Positions 63,631 to 64,000 of a stretch of 64,000 nucleotides of DNA are shown one piece after another. This stretch comes from Peribacillus sp. FSL H8-0477 (GTDB taxonomy: Bacteria > Bacillota > Bacilli > Bacillales > DSM-1321). The notes under the pieces are model-generated. The model made no database searches. It was not told the DNA's origin and worked only from the letters and a program-made list of their open reading frames with translations. Position numbers and translations under genes: made by a program. The stretch spans positions 496,001 to 560,000 of the forward strand of contig NZ_JBBODE010000001.1 in the NCBI RefSeq assembly GCF_038002765.1, written 5' to 3'. Every line of letters begins with the position of its first letter. Position 1 is the first letter of the stretch.

Positions 63631-64000
63631 ATGGAAGACATGTATGCTATCAATATTCAAGATTTGTCCGTCTCCTATCATGGTAAACCCGCTTTACGTA
63701 CGATAAATATCGCAATATTACCAGGATCATTAGTTGGCATCATTGGACCTAATGGTGCAGGAAAATCGACTTTTATTAAGGCATTGCTTGATTTAATTCC
63801 TAAAGATAATGGTTCGGTTAGGATATTTGGTAAGACGTTCTCTGAACAACGGCAGCTTGTTGCTTATGTTCCACAGCGTAACAACATTGATTGGGACTTT
63901 CCCATCAATGTTTTAGAAACAGTCCTCTTAGGTACCTATCCTAGCTTAGGCATTTTTAAAAGACCTAAAAAAGCCGATAAAGCACGGGCACTTGCCTGCT
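63631..64000 (+). CDS. Mn/Zn-type ABC transporter ATPase, cut by window end
   Basis: The first 123 codons of an ABC ATPase: MEDMYAINIQDLSVSYHGKP, Walker A GPNGAGKSTFIKALL near 38, Q-loop VAYVPQRNNIDWDFPINVLE near 78. The 'VPQRNNIDWDFPI' Q-loop is typical of MntB/ZnuC-family manganese or zinc importers. GAGAAGGTG lies before ATG. Possible MntR-like sites upstream agree with manganese. The signature and Walker B lie beyond the window. Confidence 0.88.
   Translation, partial: MEDMYAINIQDLSVSYHGKPALRTINIAILPGSLVGIIGPNGAGKSTFIKALLDLIPKDNGSVRIFGKTFSEQRQLVAYVPQRNNIDWDFPINVLETVLLGTYPSLGIFKRPKKADKARALAC

Overview
The window is a low-GC chromosomal segment of an aerobic, endospore-forming Bacillaceae bacterium. 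The evidence is gene content that parallels Bacillus subtilis: natKR/natAB, glpP-glpF-glpK-glpD, citR-citA, a KinB-like kinase and an S-box regulated MetE-like gene. Strong GGAGG-type ribosome sites, frequent TTG/GTG starts and sigma-A type promoters agree. The genus cannot be fixed from the sequence alone. There is no rRNA, tRNA, CRISPR array, intact prophage or intact insertion sequence.

Layout. 0-9 kb: GrpB-like protein, SWIM/SNF2 helicase, secreted Cu/Zn superoxide dismutase, quinone oxidoreductase, esterase, a racemase-like protein and a HTH protein with a Glu/Pro linker. 9-20 kb: GNAT enzyme, two amino-acid transporters, several small membrane proteins and peptides, a frameshifted gene, a LytTR/DUF3021 pair, an SDR enzyme, a P5C-dehydrogenase-like enzyme divergent from an XRE-cupin regulator, and two uncharacterised proteins. 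20.5-22.1 kb: an RNPP-type HTH-TPR regulator translationally coupled to a 55-residue exported propeptide, a probable undescribed quorum-sensing pair. 22.4-29.3 kb: PP2C-like phosphatase, chemoreceptor, and the NatK/NatR two-component system divergent from the NatAB sodium exporter. 29.4-34.3 kb: the glycerol regulon with its GlpP antiterminator, two leader terminators and a cre site over the glpF promoter. 34.7-41.5 kb: a peptide ABC importer co-oriented with an M20 amidohydrolase. 41.7-46.4 kb: acetyltransferases (one like the AAC(6') half of the bifunctional aminoglycoside enzyme), citR/citA and an orphan DUF47 protein. 46.8-53.1 kb: a persulfide/sulfur-transfer operon (DsrE, two rhodaneses, TusA-rhodanese, rhodanese-MBL, TusA, TauE) divergent from a P1B ATPase, with three ATACCC...GGGTAT operators, two of them inside promoter spacers. 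53-60 kb: lipoproteins, DUF302, DUF421, CPBP protease, a SAM-riboswitch operon and a KinB-like kinase. 60-64 kb: an unknown protein, a secreted lipase, an SDR and the start of a Mn/Zn-type ABC ATPase.

The most unusual feature is a set of four intergenic arrays near 6.6, 34.4, 44.5 and 60.7 kb. Each has about six copies of a short core (TGCACA; TATCRGTCT; ATAATCCCGTCT; TGCACA again) spaced 21 bp apart, with mostly non-conserved sequence between cores. The same period with different cores, and units shared between the two TGCACA arrays, point to a common mechanism that none of the annotated features explains.

Two copies of a GC-rich intergenic repeat, a transposase N-terminal remnant, a second coding remnant and two very short membrane-active-looking peptides complete the picture. 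All functional calls rest on motif recognition by eye; no database search was possible.
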